This document shows positions 57,930 to 64,000 of a stretch of 64,000 bases of DNA, piece by piece. Both the position numbers and the translations under genes were made by a program. How positions within the stretch are numbered: position 1 is the stretch's first letter; every line of letters starts with the position of its first letter. The notes under the pieces are model-generated. The model did not search any database and was not told the origin of the DNA. It saw only the letters and a list, made by a program, of their open reading frames with translations. The DNA is taken from contig WPIO01000118.1 in assembly GCA_009760855.2 (NCBI GenBank), positions 186,001 to 250,000 of the forward strand. Direction: 5' to 3'. Origin of the DNA: Cristatella mucedo (taxonomy: Eukaryota; Bryozoa; Phylactolaemata; Cristatellidae).

Positions 57930-58699
57930 ATTTCATAACTATGTTTTAAGGGAGACTGGGTCGGAACTTGCTCAAGTTCTCTTGGTCTAGCATATCTTTC
58001 TTAAGTAGTGGCCTGACTAAAGCCTTTTTTTGAAAGGCGCTGGGACACGACCTGAGGCTAATGACATATTTATACTGTTAGTTATGCATGGTAGCAGCAG
58101 AACTTTGCATCAAAGAAGCAGGACAGTGGGAATAGGATCTAGCGAACTAGTTTTCTTCTTTGATTGCGACATGAACTTCAGGATGAGGCCACTAGTGGCC
58201 TCCTTGAATGTAGACATTGAGGTGCTGCATGGAATTGTGGGACATGATTCCAGAGGGAATGTTGTCACCCTAAGGATGGACTCTCTGGTCTTGGCTATAT
58301 TGTTGACAAAGAAGCTAGAGAAGCGATCGGCTAGATCACCACAGGGATCCCGAGGTAAGGAGCTAACCTGGGCGCGGTTAAGGTGATGGTTGGTCGTAGA
58401 TATCAGCATTTTTTAATTGTGCAACTGTGATTTTTATTTAACAATGTTTTCTATACAAGCTAAACTTGGCCTTTGCTAGGATCGATTAGTATGATCTACA
58501 GCAGTCCCGGTATGCCTGTCGATGGATAGTCAGTCCAGATCTTGTGTATGCTTTTTCAAGCTTGTGTTAAGTAGAGCTAGCTAGTTTAATGTATGCAGTA
58601 AAAATTAGCCGGGGCATTAGTCGCAAATCTCAAGCTGGTGGCATGGCAAATAACAGTTCCTTCTTGCACAACTCATGCTAGGGTGCTGACATGGTGCTC

Positions 58700-59300
58700 G
58701 ATCATCAGGCTGAGAACAGGAAATTGCTAGCCGGCAGCACTACTCTCAAAGACAGCTACTGATTAGTTACCTTGACGGTTCCAACTTTCACAGATCGGAT
58801 AGAAGAGCTTTACACTGCAATTGCTACTCGAGCCTCACTAACAAAGTGACCCTAGACTTCAAAGGAGTGAACAGCCGAGCCACCTGACCCGAGAAGCTGC
58901 CACAGGCTGCAATTTCATGGGGCAGCTTGAAAAACCAAGTAGGCATGGCTCGCTCGTTCGTACACTGTGAACACACGAAAACGTCCGTATTTAACCGACT
59001 ATCGTGGCAGACGGTTCTATTCTAACAGCCATCAAGCCGGCTATCCGACGGCTATTCAGCGGAGGCAGCTGATGGCAACAGATGATGTCTCTACTGCCTT
59101 CGTAGCCGGCTAAATAAATATACAACAGCACTTTATCAATGCCAGTGCATTGCAATAAGCTACAACGATATAGGGAGCTTCGAGGTGATGACCACTGACC
59201 AGACAGCGTAAAAAGGCACAGCATCGACACAAGTCAACTTAATAATACTCAAAGTTATCACCCTCCAAAACTGGAGAAAGGGCCAATAAACCAAGTATTA
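58700..59300. other. Unassigned stretch
   Basis: No recognised gene or repeat. Confidence 0.5.
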
Positions 59301-59440
59301 GCCTTGAACGATCAAGATCACGGGCTCGAGCCCTACGGAACACGTAAAGGGCCAAGATAGAGATTAAGTTATCTTAGGGAGCTATACAAATGATACACAT
59401 ATATATATATATATTTATTTATTTATTTATAAACATATAT
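59300..59440 (+). mobile_element. SINE2, 5'-truncated
   Basis: ACGGGCTCGAGCCCTACGG, GAGATTAAGTTATCTTAGGG and GCTATACAAATGA, then TA and TTTA tracts. Confidence 0.8.
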
Positions 59441-59707
59441 TATAGCTGAACTACATGAGGCGAACCCAGGGAGATGCACAGGAAGAGGGGGCTACCGAAC
59501 CCTGCCCCCACTGACCTTCAGACCCCTACGACTAGCTGATATTCACAAGGTCAAGATCTGAATCATTCTCTGCTTACTCCTAGCTTTACCTATGAGCTAT
59601 GTAAAGGGCAACCCAAATACTCGTGGTTGTCATGATATCAAGCAGTACTAAATTATGATTCGAATATATGTTTAGTTAGCAAATTGCAAAGATACGTATG
59701 CCCATTG

Positions 59708-59709
<2 letters not shown>

Positions 59710-59780
<71 letters not shown>
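59710..59780. repeat. (TA)n microsatellite
   Basis: Pure TA repeat. Confidence 0.98.
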
Positions 59781-59782
<2 letters not shown>

Positions 59783-60148
59783 TATCAACTGCTACTCATT
59801 GTTTCTAGCTCTAGTTCCTCGCAGCCTAATCCGGATGCTCCTATTTCTAGAAACCGTCTGGCTATGGCTCAAATGAAATCTACGATTCTTTTGTTGGTAC
59901 CCAGCATTTTCACAATTTGCTACTTGTACATATTTCAGTCTCCAATTAATGACCACGAGCAAGAACAAACCACGTTTGGCTGCAGGACCACTCCAGGTTA
60001 GTGACATAGAGCACATCCTCGTGTCCACTGGCAAGTACTGGAGCAGAGCAAGTCATATAGTCCCGGCGCCACAATGTGAAACAATACTTACAAAGGTGAA
60101 TTTTTTCAGGGATCGCCATACGGCAGCAGTCGAAATGTGGCCTGCATG

Positions 60149-60445
60149 CAGTGGTGGTGCCAGGGGGCAGAGGGGCATTTGCCCCCCCCCCCACCGCAGG
60201 TCAGCAACCTGGGCCACCACCTATTCCTAAGCCTCCCAACCGCCACCAACGACAAAATTTGGTCTTGAATTCCACTAAATGAGCTACTTGCTGAGTTGTG
60301 TTGCATCAACACTATGGTTTTGAGCTAAAATTTTCATTAATTAACAGGTCTAGCCCCACTTACATGAAAATCTTGTGGATCTTGCCTTCTACGTAAAGAT
60401 GTTGCAGGTCTTATCCCCTAGATAAAAATCTTGGCTGCGCCACTG
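60149..60445. mobile_element. MITE-like element, copy 2
   Basis: About 297 bases with inverted ends: CAGTGGTGGTGCCAGGGGG at the left and, on the complement of the right end, CAGTGGCGCAGCCAAGATT. It holds a run of C bases and no coding capacity. No clear target duplication. Confidence 0.7.
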
Positions 60446-60664
60446 CACGCAGGCTACATTAGGTGTCACCGTGCTCAATTACCCTGGCCTCCTCCTCGAA
60501 GAAGCCAGAAATATAGGTCAGTCAAATAAATCATGGAGCATCGAGATAAAGTAAGGGAGCTGGAAAGAGTGCGACATGGAGCAGTTTGAACAGAAATTTA
60601 GTGAGCCAAATATGCTGGCAAGCACGGCATAAGCACCGAAGTCACGCTATTATAAAATAAAAAT

Positions 60665-60830
60665 ACTCGCTGATTCAACAGCCTCTTTTATATAGAGACA
60701 GAAGAGCCTTTGCGGCTATCACAACCACACAGCTTCAATAGCAGATCGCTCACCGCAGGATTCGAACCCACGACCCGGGAGCGAGGTCGTGAAAAGCAAC
60801 CGCCTTGCCTAGTGAGCCATCACGGCTCAT
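60665..60830 (-). mobile_element. SINE1, tRNA-derived
   Basis: On the minus strand: GGCTCACTAGGCAAGGCGG, GGTTCGAATCC and the family body. Confidence 0.88.
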
Positions 60831-60904
60831 GCAATCGTCATCCTTCTGATCCTAATAGCCTGTTCTAAGAGAGGCATCCAGTAAAAGGCAACGATTTGAC
60901 AGCC

Positions 60905-60968
60905 ACACAAGACCTCGAGACCGAGGTCGTGTAAAGCCACAGCCATAGTGTGCCATCAAGGCTCGCCG
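60905..60968 (-). mobile_element. SINE1 fragment
   Basis: Only the tRNA-like 5' part (ACGACCTCGGTCTCGAGGTC on the minus strand) remains. Confidence 0.6.
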
Positions 60969-60969
60969 A

Positions 60970-61935
60970 TCGTTTGTAGTCAGTGGTCAGGAAGGGGCAG
61001 AGGGTCATCAGCCTCCCCCCTTACCGATTCCAAGGGTCGGTTAGACTCACTTGCCACCTGACCTGCCACATCAGTAATCCCACAACTTGCTGCCGTTGGC
61101 AAGGTCCAGGGAAGAGGCCTTCTTCGACTGAATCTGGATATGCCAGTGCTATTGCTAGTCTAGTGGCACAGCTCCAACACAGAACGTGGCTACCACGGAT
61201 GGTGGCCATATGTGGCCTCTATGTGTCCTCGGGCAGAAGGAACAACCAACAGCTAGTTTGTTGTCCTTCTAGGAGCCTGGATAATAGAAAGGGCTATCCA
61301 CCTCTGCGGTATCAGACTGGTATCAGACTTCTGGCGGTAGGTTTCGGTGCCAGCTGACCTAACACCAGCTGTGAAAAAACTCCCTCTGAGTCTGCAAAGC
61401 TATCAATGCCTAGAAGTAGAAAGACTTAAGAAGAGAATTAATGGATTAGCTGCAGCTTCAAAATCAGCAGCCAGCCCTTGAGGCACAGTAACTAATCCTC
61501 GAAAAAAGGCACCAGCAGCTGCTCCATGCTGGTGCAGTGTGGGAGCAGGGCACACCGAGCAGCCAGCCATACCGCCCACGTGCACCAGAGCCATTCGGCC
61601 AGCCGGTCACTCATAGCTTGCAGTGTGGAGGTGAGTTAGATGGCAACCGATAACATATCGCTCCGATACAGGTGACCAGAAACACACGAATCCACGTCCT
61701 GGCGAAGGTCGAACAGCAATGCCCAGGGCTCCAACCACCTGCACACCGATGGGATGAGGAGGAGGAGGAGGAGGAGAAGGAGAAGGTGGAGGGGGTCTCT
61801 CCTTGTACTGGCCGGAAGGGGCACGCAGAGCCTCCTGCCGGCTGGCACACCCCCTATAGCTCTCACGTGAGTGGCAGCCCCGGGTGCCTCGAGGCAGTTT
61901 AGGTTCGATTACGAACTGCTATACCAGATTGATCC
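60970..61935. other. Unassigned stretch with a (GGA)n tract
   Basis: A GAGGAGGAGGAGGAGGAG tract lies at about 61755-61780. No recognised gene. Confidence 0.5.
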
Positions 61936-61940
61936 CTACG

Positions 61941-62230
<290 letters not shown>

Positions 62231-62299
62231 TGATATTAAAGATCGCGACAGACCTTGCGAGGTTAATCGCACTACTCTGCTTTTACACTTCCGAGATTT

Positions 62300-63700
62300 G
62301 TCACTTCAAGAGATATATAGCGACAGAGACAGAGAAAGACAGAGACAGTGAGAGACAGACAGACAGCTCTCGACCGACGAATCGCAACGGAACAGCCGCC
62401 GAGTCAACAGGAGCAGGGCAAGAACTAGCTGCTCCCCGAGCTCGACGCAGCATTGACTACAGACTCCCGAGGCCAAGCAACTGCACTGACGCTGGCGTCT
62501 TTCAGGTGACAGCGCAGCTATTCGTTGCTGCATCTGGGCCCGGGCAATCGGCAGCACGGCCCCGGCTTTTTCTTCGGATGGGCAAAGTGCACGGTGCAAT
62601 TGGGCATGTGCTGGTGCTCGACCGCAGCCGGCGAGCGGACGACGTCCGCAGCAGCCTCTCTGCAGCCGGCCGCAAGCCGGCGCGAATGCGTGCGCGGCGG
62701 CAGACGGTATGGCGCACTAGTGGGGCCAGCGCTGCTCGCTTGCAGCAGGGAGATAAGCGTGGCACCAGGCGACGATCGGTGCCACGCTTGGCTCGCACGC
62801 ATGCATTTCGAGGGCAGGCACGACCCTGAGGGCTATCCGCAGTGGTCAAAATTTTAACGCTAGGCGTTCACAGAAGCCGCGACGGTGGCCCCGGCGGGCG
62901 TCGCCAAAATGGTAGCGAGCGGCGGAGGCCACCGCCGTCGGGGCGAGGGGTACGCTCCGCGAGCAAGCGAGCAGACCAAACGTCGCGACGCGGGGAGCGC
63001 GCATGGCACCGGGCGGCGCCGAACGGCTGCGTAGCGGCATCAGCAGAACGCTCACGCTATGCCTCGACATAGCCTCCAGCCCGCACCCACGGATCAGGAC
63101 GAAGGGGCAGTCAGTTGAGACGGCGGTTGCCTACCAGCAGAAAGTGCTGCGCTGGGCCGTAACGTCGCAACGCGCTTAGGGCGAGATAGGTTCTAAGCTA
63201 AGGACGCAATATAGATCTCGGCCTTACCGGTTATTGCACGTACTATAGCGGCCCGTGGGACGGCGCTTACCGTTGGGTCTCGACAGAGGCGCTTAATGTC
63301 CAAATGGCGAAGGCGTCGGGTACTACGCAAAGCAAACTCGTAAACAATAATGGCGTCTGATTGGGACGTCCAGGGAACCGGTTGGGGGCGTGGACGTGTT
63401 GCCGCTCGCCATGTCCGGCTTTTTCCGGGGGAGGGGTGAGGAAGGAAGCGAGCGCGCAGGGACAACCGGGTGAAGAAAATTTTTGTCCTACATATAATTT
63501 CATCCGACGGAGACTTCCGGAAAGACTGTGGGGGCGAGGGCGTGGAGGACAACGTCGACGGAGATTAAGCTTCGGCGAGTTGCGGCCGCGAGCGCCTCCA
63601 GTTCACGCAGGGGGCCGCGTAGGTAGATTGGGCACAGCCGCTGGATGGAAGAAGTAACGGAGTTTGCGCTTAAGCCACGGTCAGTTCGAACGAGTGCTCA
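62300..63700. promoter_or_regulatory. CpG-dense block, candidate promoter region
   Basis: About 1.4 kb of GC-rich, CpG-dense sequence immediately beyond the long (TA)n/(CA)n tract. On the minus strand it contains donor-like sites CCG|GTAAGG (about 63228) and AACG|GTAAGC (about 63269). It could be an untranslated first exon and promoter of AMPK beta 10 kb downstream, or belong to a gene past the right edge. No overlapping open frame resembles a known protein. Confidence 0.35.
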
Positions 63701-64000
63701 GGAGGATGACGTATGGCGCGCAGCGTGCGATGTGTTTCCTTAGATCGCGTCACTCCTCTGTTCACAGACCGCGTCATAGCCCACTATAGACTGTGGGCTT
63801 TTTTCACAAGTCGAGGAGGCAGTGCAAAAAACTGTGAGCTCATTCATATCAAACAGCAGTCGCTTTTTTGCGCGATTCTCCGCCTCAAGACTAACTCCTA
63901 TCTCACCGCTCTTGCCGACGGTAGTGCAGCAATGTTGTCGTGTAACTGGCGCGTCGAGTCGCGGTAGTTGCGTTTTTTTTAGCTAGTTCGCAAGCAGCAC

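Larger units (their letters stand above)
57335..58700 (-). mobile_element. L2 lineage A retrotransposon with two nested SINE2 copies
   Basis: The 3' end lies at 57338 (TTTGTATAGTGACCTCAGAG) and the element continues at 57644-57781 and 57945-58700. The interior reads DPCGDLADRFSSFFVNNIAK and [20 protein letters not shown], parallel to the main copy at 16.7-17.0 kb. The RT core is deleted. Confidence 0.8.

Overview
The window is nuclear DNA of a metazoan, most likely an invertebrate. It has intron-split genes with GT-AG introns of up to about 7 kb, dense non-LTR retrotransposons of the L2/CR1 group, tRNA-derived SINEs, Tc1-type DNA transposons, one LTR element and many dinucleotide microsatellites. 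Nothing prokaryotic is present. The species cannot be named from the sequence.

Two host genes can be rebuilt exon by exon, both on the minus strand. (1) Positions 19339 to 1 hold the 5' part of a KNL1 (Spc105/CASC5) kinetochore scaffold gene. Five exons carry a PP1-docking RVSF motif, a conserved LLTAP segment and five MELT-type motifs. Reading phases agree at all four junctions, and the gene runs off the left edge. (2) Positions 52400 to 37808 hold a complete AMP-activated protein kinase beta subunit gene. Seven exons encode 313 residues, with an N-myristoylation start, the glycogen-binding module and the C-terminal alpha/gamma-binding domain. The two proteins work in unrelated processes (spindle checkpoint signalling and energy sensing), and nothing suggests shared regulation.

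Layout: 1-19.3 kb KNL1 exons, with introns full of L2 copies, SINEs and a Tc1 remnant; 19.3-37.1 kb intergenic, with a CpG-rich block at 22.6-23.1 kb (candidate KNL1 promoter), a small LTR retrotransposon at 23.9-25.8 kb and many L2 3' ends; 37.1-52.4 kb the AMPK beta gene, whose 3.9 kb and 6.8 kb introns hold L2, Tc1 and other remnants; 52.4-64 kb upstream sequence with two adjacent L2 copies, nested SINEs, a triplicated 82-bp unit, a MITE and a CpG-dense block at 62.3-63.7 kb.

The repeats fall into related sets. L2 lineage A ends in (ATT)n and lineage B ends in (ACATT)n. SINE1 and SINE2 are two tRNA-derived families, and SINE2 shares its 3' end with L2 lineage A. Exon boundaries were read by eye from splice consensus, phase and protein similarity; repeat boundaries are approximate unless a target duplication is stated.
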